A stretch of DNA of 64,000 bases from Chryseobacterium defluvii (lineage in GTDB: Bacteria; Bacteroidota; Bacteroidia; Flavobacteriales; Weeksellaceae), in NCBI RefSeq assembly GCF_003634775.1, contig NZ_RBXB01000001.1, positions 1,364,001 to 1,428,000 of the forward strand, written 5' to 3'. Positions 43,730 through 53,583 of the stretch are shown here, in pieces (positions within the stretch are counted from its first letter, which is position 1; each line of letters opens with the position of its first letter). A model generated the notes under the pieces. That model was not told the origin of the DNA, searched no databases, and saw nothing but the letters and a program-made list of their open reading frames with translations. Made by a program: the position numbers and the translations under genes.

Positions 43730-44792
43730 GATTTTTTGTGTATTTTAATGTCCTCTCTAAAATAAGTTTTACTTCACAATATTTAATTAAACTATTGGCA
43801 GTTGCCAGAATGGATTCTTCCATGGAACGGGGTTTCCAGTCTAACATTCTGATGGCTTTTTCACTACTTGCTCTTTTTACCATTCCTAAATAGGGAGTAA
43901 CAACTCTTAATTTTGAATTGAATATAGCCAATAATTTTATAATCCAGCTCGGCAATTCTTTAGTGGGAACTTTAGCTGCTTTCTTTCCAAGGTTTTTTCT
44001 AAGTACATTGGATATGTCTAACAGAGAAAGACCTTCTCCTGCTACTGCAATAAAGCGTTGTCCGCTGGCTTCGGGTATTGTCATTGCTTTAAAATGCAAG
44101 TCTGCAACATCACGAACATCCACATATCCTGAAATAATTTTAGGGCAGGCTTTCATCTCACCATTTAGCATTTGCTTTATATTTTGGATAGAATGTGAAA
44201 AATCATCCGCTAAAACAGGCCCTAAAACCCCTGTAGGATTTACCACAGCAAGCTCCATTCCTTTTCCTTCATTCTGTATAAAATCCCATGCGGCTTTTTC
44301 AGAAATTGTCTTGGATTTTTGATAAGGAAATACGGTTTCATTTAAAATGGTCCAATCTTCCTCTGTATAAGGGGTAGTTTTTACAGTTCCAAAACCTACA
44401 GCTCCAAACGCTGAAGTAAGAACCACTCTTTTCACTCCTGCTTTTTTCGCAGCACGCATCACGAAAAGCACTCCGTTTTTAGCAGGAATTACAAAATCAT
44501 CTTCCGTTTTGGCATTCGTATAAGGTGTTGGAGAGGCAACATGAATCACATACTGACAACCTTCAACGGCCTTTTCCCAACTGGATTCGTTCTGTAAATC
44601 AGCCTCCACAAAAGATAAGTCTCGGAAAGAATAGATTCCGCCTTCTTTGAGCATACTTTTTACCAAATCGGATTTTTTAAGGGAACGGAGGGTTGCTTTT
44701 ACCTTATAACCATTGTTCAATAAAGCGATGATGCAATAAGATGCAATAAATCCTGAACCTCCCGTTACCAAAACTGTTTCTTTAGTATTCAT
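43716..44792 (-). CDS. Extended SDR (NAD-dependent epimerase/aldehyde-reductase-like)
   Basis: This 358-residue oxidoreductase has the NAD(P) motif TGGSGFIAS (about 10-18) and catalytic YQKSK near 160, with LTSAFGAVGF upstream as the Ser region. The pattern VKATLRSLKK after the second strand recalls cinnamyl-alcohol/flavonol reductase-like NADPH enzymes. It is the first gene of a unit with the AraC gene. The substrate is not known. Confidence 0.85.
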   Translation of the reverse strand: MNTKETVLVTGGSGFIASYCIIALLNNGYKVKATLRSLKKSDLVKSMLKEGGIYSFRDLSFVEADLQNESSWEKAVEGCQYVIHVASPTPYTNAKTEDDFVIPAKNGVLFVMRAAKKAGVKRVVLTSAFGAVGFGTVKTTPYTEEDWTILNETVFPYQKSKTISEKAAWDFIQNEGKGMELAVVNPTGVLGPVLADDFSHSIQNIKQMLNGEMKACPKIISGYVDVRDVADLHFKAMTIPEASGQRFIAVAGEGLSLLDISNVLRKNLGKKAAKVPTKELPSWIIKLLAIFNSKLRVVTPYLGMVKRASSEKAIRMLDWKPRSMEESILATANSLIKYCEVKLILERTLKYTKNHEDH

Positions 44793-45094
44793 TTTTTAAG
44801 TATTTTGATAAAGCAAATTTCAGGAACCTGTAATCAATTGAATGTGTTGAAAAGTCCAATTTATTTTGTTGAAAAGCTCAGATGCTTTTTTGAATATTTC
44901 CTGATATGGCAATATTCTCAATGTTAAGCTGAATGAAGCAATGAATCTGAAAGTTTCCGGGAAATCAAACCCTAAAAATTTTAATTCTTTTTTTAACTAA
45001 AATCTTAAACTTTTGTGTCTTTTGGAGTTAATAAAATTCCATAAAATTCCGTAATTTTGCACATCGTGATTTTCAGGCAGAATCACACCGAATT
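44793..45094. other. Intergenic region between the SDR gene and uvrA
   Basis: 302 bp, divergent promoters. A -7 box TAATTTTG (45052-45059) belongs to uvrA, preceded by a duplicated ATAAAATTCC (45031-45050), and GTGATT / AATCAC (45066-45071 / 45080-45085) forms a hairpin in the leader. No gene seen. Confidence 0.5.
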
Positions 45095-47926
45095 ATGAGC
45101 AAATCAACAGAATATATAGAAGTTTACGGGGCTCGTGAACATAATCTTAAAAACATCAACGTCAAAATTCCGCGCAATGAGCTGGTGGTGATCACCGGAC
45201 TTTCGGGAAGCGGGAAATCATCATTGGCTTTTGATACCATTTTTGCAGAAGGACAGCGTCGCTATATCGAAACATTTTCAGCGTATGCCCGCCAGTTTTT
45301 AGGAGGTTTGGAGCGTCCGGATGTGGATAAGATAGAAGGTCTTTCTCCCGTCATTGCTATTGAACAGAAGACAACCAATAAAAACCCGCGTTCAACAGTG
45401 GGTACTGTTACGGAACTGTATGATTTCCTTCGTTTGCTATATGCCAGAGTTTCCGATGCCTACTCACTTTCCACCGGGAAAAAACTCGTAAGCTATACGG
45501 AAGAACAAATCCTTGAAACCATTAAAGAAAACTATAAAGGCGAAAAAATAATGTTACTGGCTCCTGTAGTAAGATCAAGAAAGGGGCATTATCATGAGCT
45601 TTTTGTTCAGATGGCCAAAAAAGGTTATGGACAGGCAAGAATTGATGGTGAATTGCAGGATATTGAATATGATCTGAAACTGGACCGTTACAAAACCCAC
45701 GACATTGATATTGTAATCGACCGTTGGATTATTGGCGAAAATGCCTCCGAAAGCAGAATGGAAAAATCGTTGAGAACAGCGATGGAAATGGGAGATGGAA
45801 TTATCGGGATTCAAAAGCTGGGAGGTACGGATATTGAATATTTCTCTAAGAATTTAATGGATGCAGAAACGGGGCATTCATTGGCTTTACCGGAACCTAA
45901 TACATTCTCATTCAACTCTCCGAAAGGAAGCTGCTCAAGCTGTAAAGGACTGGGAACCATCAAAAAAATCAATACAGATTATTTCGTTGATAATTCTAAA
46001 CTGTCTATTAATCAGGGCGGATTATTGCCATTGGAAGATATTAAGTCTAATAAATGGATTCTTTCCCAGATCAAAAGCATTCTTGAAATCTTCGGTTTAG
46101 GCTTAACTACACCCATGAAAGATATTCCGGAAGAAGCATTGGATTATATCTACAACGGCTGTCATAAAGAATTCAATAAAGACCTTAAATATGCAGGGAT
46201 TACCAAGAAAATAAAGATCAGTTTTGAGGGTCTGATCCCCTTTATGGAAGAGATTATTGATGAAAGAGAATCGTATGAAGCTATTTTACTGGAAAGACAT
46301 TTTACAACGGAGGAAACCTGCCCGGAATGTAACGGGACCCGCCTTCAGTCATCCAGCTTAAGTTTTAAGATTGATGGAAAAAATATTGCGGAAGTTAATG
46401 CTTTGAGCTTAGCGGACCTGAAAGACTGGTTAGCAGACGTTAAAGATAAATTCTCTGAGAAAAATAAAATCATTGCTCATGAGATTTTAAAAGAAATAGA
46501 AACCCGCCTTCAATTTTTATTGGACGTTGGATTGGATTACCTGAGCCTGAGCAGAAGCTCCAAAACACTTTCCGGGGGAGAATCCCAGAGAATTCGTTTG
46601 GCGACTCAGATAGGATCTCAACTGGTAAATGTATTGTACATTCTGGATGAGCCAAGCATTGGGCTGCACCAGAGAGATAATGAAAGACTGATCAACTCTT
46701 TGAAAAATCTCAGGGATATAGGAAATTCCGTTTTGGTAGTAGAACATGACAAAGATATGATTCTGGAAGCCGATGAGGTACTGGATATCGGTCCGAGAGC
46801 AGGAAAGTTCGGCGGTGAAATTCTATGGCAGGGAAAGCCAAAAGATCTGTTGAAGGCCAATACAATTACTGCTCAGTACATCAATGGAGAAAGAAAAATT
46901 GAAATTCCTGCAGAAAGAAGAGCAGGAAACGGCAAAAATATACTGTTAAAAGGAGCTACGGGAAACAACCTTAAAAATGTAACTCTTGATGTTCCGTTAG
47001 GAAAACTAGTTGTAGTAACCGGAATTTCAGGAAGCGGGAAATCTTCCCTGATCAACGGAACTTTATACCCGATCCTTAATAAACATTTTTACAGAGCAGT
47101 TCAGGAACCGTTACCATACAAAAAAATCGAAGGCCTTGAAAACATTGATAAAATTGTAGATGTAGATCAAACCCCGATTGGTAGAACACCTCGTTCAAAT
47201 CCTGCGACGTATACAGGAATGTTCACGGATATCAGGAACCTTTTCTCAGAATTACCGGAAAGCAAAATCCGGGGTTATAAGCCGGGGAGATTCTCTTTCA
47301 ATGTAAAAGGCGGAAGATGTGAAACCTGTCAGGGAGGTGGTTTGAAAGTAATTGAAATGAATTTCTTACCCGATGTTTACGTCCACTGTGAAACCTGCAA
47401 CGGAAAACGCTTCAACAGGGAAACTCTTGAAGTACGTTACAAAGGAAAATCTATTTCCCATGTATTGGATATGACCATTGATGAAGCCGTAGAATTCTTC
47501 CAGCCGATTCCTAAGATTTTTGCTAAAGTAAAAACCTTACATGATGTAGGATTAGGATATATTACATTGGGGCAACAGTCTACAACCCTTTCGGGTGGAG
47601 AAGCCCAACGTATCAAGCTGGCTACGGAATTATCAAAAAGACAGACAGGAAATACCCTTTATATTCTCGATGAGCCAACAACAGGGCTTCATTTCGAGGA
47701 TGTAAAAATTTTGATGGAAGCTATTAACCAACTGGTAGAATTGGGGAACTCATTCATCATCATTGAACACAATATGGATGTGATCAAATTGGCAGACCAT
47801 ATCATTGATGTAGGGCCGGAAGGAGGAAAACATGGCGGACAGATTATCGCACAGGGGACTCCGGAAGAAATAGTGAAGTCTAAGAAAAGCTTAACTGGGA
47901 AGTTTTTGAAAAGAGAATTGGAATAA
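45095..47926 (+). CDS. uvrA: Excinuclease ABC subunit A
   Basis: ATP-driven damage sensor of nucleotide-excision repair, which passes lesions to UvrB. The 943 residues carry two ABC modules: P-loops [12 protein letters not shown] (about 33-44) and [11 protein letters not shown] (about 644-654); signatures LSGGESQRI and LSGGEAQRI; and zinc fingers CSSCKGLG with CPECNGTR and CETCQGGG with CETCNGKR. Monocistronic. Confidence 0.98.
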   Translation: MSKSTEYIEVYGAREHNLKNINVKIPRNELVVITGLSGSGKSSLAFDTIFAEGQRRYIETFSAYARQFLGGLERPDVDKIEGLSPVIAIEQKTTNKNPRSTVGTVTELYDFLRLLYARVSDAYSLSTGKKLVSYTEEQILETIKENYKGEKIMLLAPVVRSRKGHYHELFVQMAKKGYGQARIDGELQDIEYDLKLDRYKTHDIDIVIDRWIIGENASESRMEKSLRTAMEMGDGIIGIQKLGGTDIEYFSKNLMDAETGHSLALPEPNTFSFNSPKGSCSSCKGLGTIKKINTDYFVDNSKLSINQGGLLPLEDIKSNKWILSQIKSILEIFGLGLTTPMKDIPEEALDYIYNGCHKEFNKDLKYAGITKKIKISFEGLIPFMEEIIDERESYEAILLERHFTTEETCPECNGTRLQSSSLSFKIDGKNIAEVNALSLADLKDWLADVKDKFSEKNKIIAHEILKEIETRLQFLLDVGLDYLSLSRSSKTLSGGESQRIRLATQIGSQLVNVLYILDEPSIGLHQRDNERLINSLKNLRDIGNSVLVVEHDKDMILEADEVLDIGPRAGKFGGEILWQGKPKDLLKANTITAQYINGERKIEIPAERRAGNGKNILLKGATGNNLKNVTLDVPLGKLVVVTGISGSGKSSLINGTLYPILNKHFYRAVQEPLPYKKIEGLENIDKIVDVDQTPIGRTPRSNPATYTGMFTDIRNLFSELPESKIRGYKPGRFSFNVKGGRCETCQGGGLKVIEMNFLPDVYVHCETCNGKRFNRETLEVRYKGKSISHVLDMTIDEAVEFFQPIPKIFAKVKTLHDVGLGYITLGQQSTTLSGGEAQRIKLATELSKRQTGNTLYILDEPTTGLHFEDVKILMEAINQLVELGNSFIIIEHNMDVIKLADHIIDVGPEGGKHGGQIIAQGTPEEIVKSKKSLTGKFLKRELE

Positions 47927-47972
47927 ATACTGTTTTTATATTGCGTAAACTCATTAAAATTATACTTACATT

Positions 47973-48004
47973 AAGGTCAAATCAGTAAAGTTTGACCTTT
48001 TTTT
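47973..48004 (+). terminator. Terminator of uvrA
   Basis: AAGGTCAAA / TTTGACCTT stem, nine-base loop, then seven T. Confidence 0.88.
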
Positions 48005-48084
48005 GGCTCTAATATAGTCTTCCAATGTTAATTTTTTAATTATTTTTCAATATTATATATGTGATTATCAATTGATTATATTTT

Positions 48085-48142
48085 AATGTTAACTGAATGT
48101 TAACTGAATGTAAAATTAATGTGAATTAATTTAGTAACTTTG
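48085..48142 (+). promoter_or_regulatory. Tandem 11-bp repeats and -7 box of a secreted-protein gene
   Basis: AATGTTAACTG occurs at 48085-48095 and 48096-48106, followed by a partial third AATGTAAAA. TAACTTTG (48135-48142) is the -7 box. There is no good -33 TTG, so the phased GTTAAC repeats may be an activator site. Confidence 0.5.
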
Positions 48143-48190
48143 GGTAAGAGATAAGATAAAAAATAATATCTAATTTAAAACCAAATAGTT

Positions 48191-48580
48191 ATGAAAAATA
48201 AAATTCAAATATTGATCGCTTCATTTTTTATTTGTGGATTGGTAACCATTGTTAATACGGCAAAAGCACAGCAGACTATTGAGGAAATACAAATTAACAA
48301 AAATGCTGCTCTTGATGAGATCAGAGAACTTTTAATATATAATTTTGACCCTACCAATCCTGATTTCAAAGAGGGAATTGTAGATTCGGAAGTAAAATTT
48401 GAGATTAATGAAAAAGGGAAAATTGTAAATGTGCATTCTAAGGGAGACTGTAAAAATGTAAGCAAAGAAATTGAAAGTATATTGAGCCACCTTCAATACA
48501 AAGTCAACAGCAAAAAACTAAGTAAGGATATGTTGGCTTCCATCTATGTAATGCCTGTAAGGGTACATATTACCGAATAA
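48191..48580 (+). CDS. Small secreted protein with TonB-C-terminal-like pattern
   Basis: This 129-residue protein has a signal peptide (about 1-27, ending AKAQ). The mature part has a helix and then VKFEINEKGKIVNVHSKGDC and ASIYVMPVRVHI, a strand pattern like the TonB C-terminal fold; resemblance is by eye only. The leader is about 45 nt, with repeats upstream. No transmembrane segment follows the signal. Confidence 0.6.
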   Translation: MKNKIQILIASFFICGLVTIVNTAKAQQTIEEIQINKNAALDEIRELLIYNFDPTNPDFKEGIVDSEVKFEINEKGKIVNVHSKGDCKNVSKEIESILSHLQYKVNSKKLSKDMLASIYVMPVRVHITE

Positions 48581-48722
48581 TATTGTTGTATACAGTTGTT
48601 TAAAGCCGTACCGCATTGTATGGCTTTTATTTTGTAAATATAATAATGAAAATTTTTAACATCAAATTGTAATAATTGATGCCGATTTTCGTTTTATTTT
48701 TAATACACAAAATTAAAACGAT

Positions 48723-48857
48723 ATGAAAAATCTGAAAAAACTTACTAAAGAAGATTTAAAAAAGGTAAGCGGAGGCGCACCTAAAAGGTATTGCGTATAC
48801 TGCGAATGGATGAATGCTGTGGTATGCAGCGAAGTTCCGATCTCCCAATGTCCTTAA
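48723..48857 (+). CDS. Double-glycine-leader bacteriocin-like peptide
   Basis: This 44-residue peptide is too short for standard ORF lists. The leader MKNLKKLTKEDLKKVSGG, with a KLTxEDLKxVSGG pattern, matches the double-glycine leader used by peptidase-containing ABC exporters. The 26-residue core APKRYCVYCEWM(...)SQCP has four Cys (24, 27, 35, 43). Promoter-like TATTTTTA lies upstream and a hairpin terminator directly after. No exporter or maturation gene is next to it. Flavobacteria often carry such bacteriocin-like families, but their activity is unproven. Confidence 0.75.
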   Translation: MKNLKKLTKEDLKKVSGGAPKRYCVYCEWMNAVVCSEVPISQCP

Positions 48858-48865
48858 AAATTAAA

Positions 48866-48890
48866 GCCGCTTTTTAAAGCGGTTTTTTTT
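48866..48890 (+). terminator. Terminator of the GG-leader peptide gene
   Basis: CCGCTTT / AAAGCGG stem, two-base loop, then eight T. Confidence 0.85.
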
Positions 48891-48974
48891 ATGATAAAAA
48901 ATTGATTCAAGTCCTGTTTATAGTACTAACTTCTAATTTCTGTTTCTAACTTCTTTAATACATCAAAAAATTTA

Positions 48975-48982
48975 TACATTTG
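48975..48982 (+). promoter_or_regulatory. -7 box of the DUF421 gene
   Basis: TACATTTG, 18 bp before the GTG start; no -33 seen. Confidence 0.4.
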
Positions 48983-49000
48983 ATATAAATAACTTTTAGG

Positions 49001-49513
49001 GTGGATCCTATTCTTAATGTCGTTCTGCGTTCCCTCTGTGTTTACCTTTTCATGGTAATCGCGATCCGTTTATTTGGTAAGAATCAGCTTTCCCAGCTCA
49101 ATGCGGGAGATGTTGTTTTATTGCTGTTAATATCCAACGCCGTGCAGAATGCAATGGTAGGCCCCGATACTTCACTGGAAGGCGGCCTGATTGCGGCATT
49201 GGTCTTATTTGTGGCCAATTTTATTCTAAAGCGACTGATGTTTTCCAACCGTTCCTTTGAAACCTTTATGGAAGATGATCCGGTGACACTGATAAAAGAT
49301 GGTGTTATAGATCAAAAAGCCTTAAACAGGGTAAAAATAACCATGGATGAATTAGAGGAAGCCATAAGAGAACATGGGATTGAAAGTATAGATAAAGTAA
49401 AATTGTCCAATCTCGAAGTTGATGGAAACATCAGTGTAATTTCCTGGGATGAGAAGAATACCCAAACCCGTTATTCCAGGATAAAAAGAAAAAACAAAAG
49501 AAAATATCATTAA
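49001..49513 (+). CDS. DUF421 membrane protein (YetF-like)
   Basis: This 170-residue protein has a GTG start. Three hydrophobic helices (about 5-23, 38-52, 60-78) with RLFGKNQLSQLNAGDVVLLL precede a cytoplasmic YetF-type domain (FMEDDPVTLIKDGVIDQKAL, then EAIREHGIESIDKVKLSNLE). The function is unknown; Bacillus relatives affect spore or envelope traits. It is five bases from the acetyltransferase, so they share an mRNA. Confidence 0.82.
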   Translation: MDPILNVVLRSLCVYLFMVIAIRLFGKNQLSQLNAGDVVLLLLISNAVQNAMVGPDTSLEGGLIAALVLFVANFILKRLMFSNRSFETFMEDDPVTLIKDGVIDQKALNRVKITMDELEEAIREHGIESIDKVKLSNLEVDGNISVISWDEKNTQTRYSRIKRKNKRKYH

Positions 49514-49518
49514 ATACA

Positions 49519-50016
49519 ATGAATTACGAATTAAGAGAAATGTTTCCTGGAGACATGCCTAAAGTTTTAGAAATATTCCGGCAGGGAATTAATGGCGGAA
49601 TGGCCACTTTCGAAACCGAAGTTCCCAACAGTGAAGCCTGGGATATGGAATTCTTTAATGAATGCAGGTGGGTGCTGGAAAACGAAAACAATGAAGTCAT
49701 CGGTTGGTGCGCTTTAAAACCCGTAAGCAAAAGACAGTGCTTTAAAGGCGTTGCCGAAGTAAGTATTTATTTCGATAATAATTATCAGGGAAAAGGGTTG
49801 GGTACGGTTCTGCTTAAAAAGTTGATTCTGGATAGTGAAGAGCACGGATTTTGGACCCTGCAGTCCAATATTTTTCCGGATAATCAGGCTTCCGTGAAGT
49901 TTCATCAGAAAAATGGTTTTCGAATGGTAGGGACACGCCAGAAGCTGGGACAGCTCAATGGAGAATGGAAAGATGTGGTGATGCTGGAAAGAAGAAGTGG
50001 AATAGTAGGTGTTTAA
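49519..50016 (+). CDS. GNAT-family N-acetyltransferase (PAT/Bar-like)
   Basis: The 165-residue acyltransferase fold has the acetyl-CoA loop NNYQGKGLGTVLLKKL (about 91-106), the SIYFDNNYQGKG strand, and the C-terminal KFHQKNGFRMVGTRQKLGQL with NGEWKDVVMLER, all typical of the phosphinothricin N-acetyltransferase subgroup. The natural substrate is unknown. Confidence 0.88.
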   Translation: MNYELREMFPGDMPKVLEIFRQGINGGMATFETEVPNSEAWDMEFFNECRWVLENENNEVIGWCALKPVSKRQCFKGVAEVSIYFDNNYQGKGLGTVLLKKLILDSEEHGFWTLQSNIFPDNQASVKFHQKNGFRMVGTRQKLGQLNGEWKDVVMLERRSGIVGV

Positions 50017-50125
50017 AAAGAAACTATTATAAAAATAAGTGATATTTATTAAATAAATTCATATTTATAAACTTTTTGGTATTATAATTGTTTATTTCCG
50101 TTCTAGAAATTGAAATAATGTAAAT

Positions 50126-50356
50126 ATGAAAGGTTTGATTAAAATTGTAGGAGTGGTAGTAGTGTTGTTTATGCTTTCCTCATGCATAGTACACGAATAC
50201 CACGGAAGGAGAGGTCTTCCACCGGGACAGGCTAAAAAATATTATGGTGGAAGCGCAAGGTATTATGCTCCTGGTCATGTAAAAAAGAGAGTATATTACT
50301 ATAATGATTACAGAGGAGGCCATAAGCATGGCCATAAAAAACACCATAGAGATTAA
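50126..50356 (+). CDS. Small basic His/Gly/Tyr-rich lipoprotein
   Basis: This 76-residue protein has a lipobox LSSC (Cys at 20). The mature part holds RRGLPPGQAKKYYGG and a tail HKHGHKKHH. No acidic export signal. No function known; metal or polyanion binding is a guess from composition. It is 110 bp from the acetyltransferase gene and followed by a terminator. Confidence 0.7.
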   Translation: MKGLIKIVGVVVVLFMLSSCIVHEYHGRRGLPPGQAKKYYGGSARYYAPGHVKKRVYYYNDYRGGHKHGHKKHHRD

Positions 50357-50369
50357 AATTTGAATAGAT

Positions 50370-50398
50370 AAAGCCCTGAATTTTCAGGGCTTTTATTT
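50370..50398 (+). terminator. Terminator of the basic lipoprotein gene
   Basis: AAAGCCCTGAA / TTCAGGGCTTT stem, two-base loop, then a T-rich tail. Confidence 0.85.
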
Positions 50399-50463
50399 TT
50401 ATGGTAAATGGCTAATGATGTCTTTTGGCATTAACATTGATCATTTTCCATTAATTCCAAAAT

Positions 50464-50491
50464 CAAAAGCTCTGAATTTTCAGAGCTTTTG
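50464..50491. terminator. Terminator-like palindrome before the DUF4286 gene end
   Basis: Perfect 13-bp arms around two bases. Serves the minus-strand DUF4286 gene, with GATTTT on its minus-strand side. Confidence 0.75.
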
Positions 50492-50507
50492 TGTGTATTC
50501 ATCAGTC

Positions 50508-50822
50508 TTATAATCTGGATTTCTTAGGATTCAGGAACGTGTTGAAGATCATTACTTCCTGTCCGAATTTTTTCTCGACCCTTTCTGCAATGTTCAGGAG
50601 TTCACTCTTGATAAAATCATCCCGCAGTTCGTCATTATCAAATATCAAAAGAAGGTTATAATTCTTACCCTCTTCAATATAATCACTGTGTACTTCGGAT
50701 AGAATATACTTGCTTACGTCCATAAGATTTTCGGTCATTAAAATCAATGACTCATCCATATAATTTTCCCATTCTTCGATATTATTTTTCGTACTGTGGA
50801 AAGTTATACTTAATACGCTCAT
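50508..50822 (-). CDS. DUF4286 family protein
   Basis: This 104-residue cytosolic protein has the DUF4286 pattern: SVLSITFHSTKNNIEEWENY, later NYNLLLIFDNDELRDDFI and EVMIFNTFLNPKK, a ferredoxin-like fold in family members. The function is unknown. It is divergent from gyrA (148 bp apart). Confidence 0.82.
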   Translation of the reverse strand: MSVLSITFHSTKNNIEEWENYMDESLILMTENLMDVSKYILSEVHSDYIEEGKNYNLLLIFDNDELRDDFIKSELLNIAERVEKKFGQEVMIFNTFLNPKKSRL

Positions 50823-50970
50823 ATTTTATGAATTTTTAAGATTTTGTGGATAAATTCTAAGGCAAAAATCGGCAAATTTTTCGTAAATTAGCCCGTTAAT
50901 AAAAATTGAAGATAGATAATTTTCAGACACACAGCTAAAAGTCTGATAATCATTATAATAAAATTTGTTT

Positions 50971-53556
50971 ATGCAAAAAGAAGGAGAAAGATTGATTCCT
51001 ATCAACATTGTTGATGAAATGAAGTCGTCTTATATCGATTATTCGATGTCCGTGATCGTTTCCAGAGCGTTACCGGATGTAAGAGACGGCTTAAAACCCG
51101 TTCATAGAAGAGTACTTTATGGTATGTATGGATTAGGGGTTTTTTCTAATAGAAAATATTTAAAATCTGCAAGAATTGTTGGGGATGTTTTAGGTAAATA
51201 TCACCCGCACGGAGACTCCTCTGTATATGATGCGATGGTAAGAATGGCACAGGAATGGAGCTTGCGTTATCCTCAGGTAGACGGCCAGGGTAACTTTGGT
51301 TCCATGGATGGTGACCCTCCAGCGGCAATGCGTTATACCGAAGCCAGATTGAAAAAGATTTCCGATGAGATCCTTTCAGACTTAGATAAAGAAACAGTTG
51401 ACTTCCAGAATAACTTTGACGACAGCTTACAGGAACCGACGGTAATGCCTACAAAAATTCCAAACCTTCTGGTTAACGGAACTTCAGGTATTGCGGTAGG
51501 GATGGCAACCAATATGGCGCCACACAATTTATCGGAAGCCGTAGATGCAATCTGTGCTTATATCGACAATAGGGAAATTACTATTGATGAATTAATGCAG
51601 CATATCATTGCTCCGGATTTCCCGACAGGTGGGATCATTTATGGATACGATGGAGTAAGGGATGCATTCCATACAGGAAGAGGCAGGGTAGTCTTAAGAG
51701 CTAAAGTGAGCTTCGAAGAAATAGGAAACAGAAATGCAATCATCGTTACTGAAATTCCTTACCAGGTAAACAAAGCAGAAATGATTGCCAGAACAGCCGA
51801 GCTGGTGAAAGATGAGAAAATCCCTGGAATTTATGAAATAAGGGATGAGTCCGACAGAAAAGGTCTTCGTGTGGTTTATGAATTGAAAAACGATGCGATA
51901 CCTAATGTAGTACTGAACTTACTATATAAATATACGGCACTTCAGACTTCTTTCAGTGTTAACAATATTGCATTGGTACACGGAAGACCGGAACAGCTGA
52001 ATTTAAAAGATATTATTCATCACTTTGTTGATCACAGACATGAGGTAATTGTAAGGAGAACTGAGTACGAGCTTAGAAAGGCTAAAGAAAGGGCTCATAT
52101 CTTAGAAGGTTTCATGAAAGTGATCGGAACACAGGATGCCTTAGATAAAGCCATCTCCATTATCCGTCACAGTGCCAATCCGCAAGCTGCGAAAGAAGGA
52201 TTGATCGAGGAATTCGACCTTTCCGACATCCAGGCTCAGGCAATTCTGGACTTACGTCTTGCACGTTTGACAGGAATGGAGCTGGACAAGATCCGTGATG
52301 AATATGATGCAATCATGAAAGAAATTGCTGATTTAGAAGATATTTTGGCTAATGAAGTCAGAAGATTCCAGATCATCAAAGATGAATTGCTTGAAATTAA
52401 AGAAAAATACGGTGACGAAAGAAGAACCGAAATAGATTATTCGGGAGGGGAAATGTCCATTGAAGACATCATTCCGAATGAAGCTGTGGTTCTTACGATT
52501 TCCCATGCCGGTTATATTAAAAGAACTTCACTTTCAGAATATAAAGTTCAGAGCAGAGGCGGCGTTGGAAACAAGGCGGCAACCACAAGAGATTCGGACT
52601 TTCTGGAGTATATCGTTTCCGCAACCAACCACCAGTATATGCTGTTCTTTACGGAAAAAGGAAGGTGTTATTGGTTAAGGGTATTCGAAATTCCTGAAGG
52701 ATCTAAGACCGCAAAAGGCAGAGCTGTTCAAAATCTTATTAACATCGAACCGGATGATAAGATCAAAGCGTACATCAGAACCAATAACCTGAAGGATACT
52801 GAATATGTAAATCAAATGAGTGTAGTGATGGTTACAAAGAACGGAACGATCAAGAAAACATCATTGGAAGCGTATTCAAGACCGAGAGTGAATGGGGTAA
52901 ATGCTATTGAAATCAGAGATAATGACCAGCTGTTAGGTGCATATTTAACAAACGGAACTTCTCAGATCATGATCGCTACCAAAAACGGTAAATGTATCCG
53001 TTTCCCTGAAGAAAAAGTAAGAGAAGTAGGTAGAGGTTCCATTGGAGTACGTGGTATTACCCTTGAAGACAATGATGAGGTTATTGGTATGATTGTTGTG
53101 AATGATGTGGAGAACGAAACTGTTCTTGTGGTTTCTGAGAAAGGATACGGAAAAAGAACTGCCGTGGAAGACTACAGAATTACCAATAGAGGAGGAAAAG
53201 GAGTTATTACCCTGAATATTACCGAAAAAACCGGAAACCTGATTGCCATTCAGAATGTAACTGATGAGGATGGATTGATGATCATCAATAAATCCGGAGT
53301 GGCTATCAGAATGGGAATGGATGAAATGAGGGTAATGGGTAGAAATACCCAGGGAGTACGAATGATTAATCTTAAGAAGAACGATGAAATTGCTGCTATT
53401 GCAAAAGTAGCTATGGATAAAGACGTAGAAGAAGATGCTGAAGAAAATGAAGAAGGCTCTGAAACTGTAGCTGATAACCAGGAAAACAATACCATTCCTC
53501 AGGCTGGAAATGAAACCCCGACAGAGGAAAATGAAAACTCTGAGTCTGAAGAATAA
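50971..53556 (+). CDS. gyrA: DNA gyrase subunit A
   Basis: Breaks and passes DNA for negative supercoiling. The ATG at 50971 is preferred over an in-frame TTG at 50965. Of 861 residues, the N-terminal winged-helix/tower domain has catalytic Tyr122 in [10 protein letters not shown]. The quinolone region reads [12 protein letters not shown] (79-90) with Ser83 and Asp87, the drug-sensitive residues. The C-terminal beta-pinwheel contains the GyrA box as QSRGGVG (about 527-533), not the enterobacterial QRRGGKG. The C-terminal 45 residues are acidic ([12 protein letters not shown]), perhaps modulating wrapping. Confidence 0.97.
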   Translation: MQKEGERLIPINIVDEMKSSYIDYSMSVIVSRALPDVRDGLKPVHRRVLYGMYGLGVFSNRKYLKSARIVGDVLGKYHPHGDSSVYDAMVRMAQEWSLRYPQVDGQGNFGSMDGDPPAAMRYTEARLKKISDEILSDLDKETVDFQNNFDDSLQEPTVMPTKIPNLLVNGTSGIAVGMATNMAPHNLSEAVDAICAYIDNREITIDELMQHIIAPDFPTGGIIYGYDGVRDAFHTGRGRVVLRAKVSFEEIGNRNAIIVTEIPYQVNKAEMIARTAELVKDEKIPGIYEIRDESDRKGLRVVYELKNDAIPNVVLNLLYKYTALQTSFSVNNIALVHGRPEQLNLKDIIHHFVDHRHEVIVRRTEYELRKAKERAHILEGFMKVIGTQDALDKAISIIRHSANPQAAKEGLIEEFDLSDIQAQAILDLRLARLTGMELDKIRDEYDAIMKEIADLEDILANEVRRFQIIKDELLEIKEKYGDERRTEIDYSGGEMSIEDIIPNEAVVLTISHAGYIKRTSLSEYKVQSRGGVGNKAATTRDSDFLEYIVSATNHQYMLFFTEKGRCYWLRVFEIPEGSKTAKGRAVQNLINIEPDDKIKAYIRTNNLKDTEYVNQMSVVMVTKNGTIKKTSLEAYSRPRVNGVNAIEIRDNDQLLGAYLTNGTSQIMIATKNGKCIRFPEEKVREVGRGSIGVRGITLEDNDEVIGMIVVNDVENETVLVVSEKGYGKRTAVEDYRITNRGGKGVITLNITEKTGNLIAIQNVTDEDGLMIINKSGVAIRMGMDEMRVMGRNTQGVRMINLKKNDEIAAIAKVAMDKDVEEDAEENEEGSETVADNQENNTIPQAGNETPTEENENSESEE

Positions 53557-53583
53557 ATTGTACAATAATATAAAATAGTGATT

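Noticed and set aside
50965..50970. Extended gyrA start (TTG)
   Set aside because: The ATG six bases later starts the family sequence and numbers Tyr122, Ser83 and Asp87 as in other gyrases.
52945..53565. 206-codon minus-strand ORF
   Set aside because: Antisense to the gyrA C-terminal domain; Phe/Ser/Ile-rich shadow.
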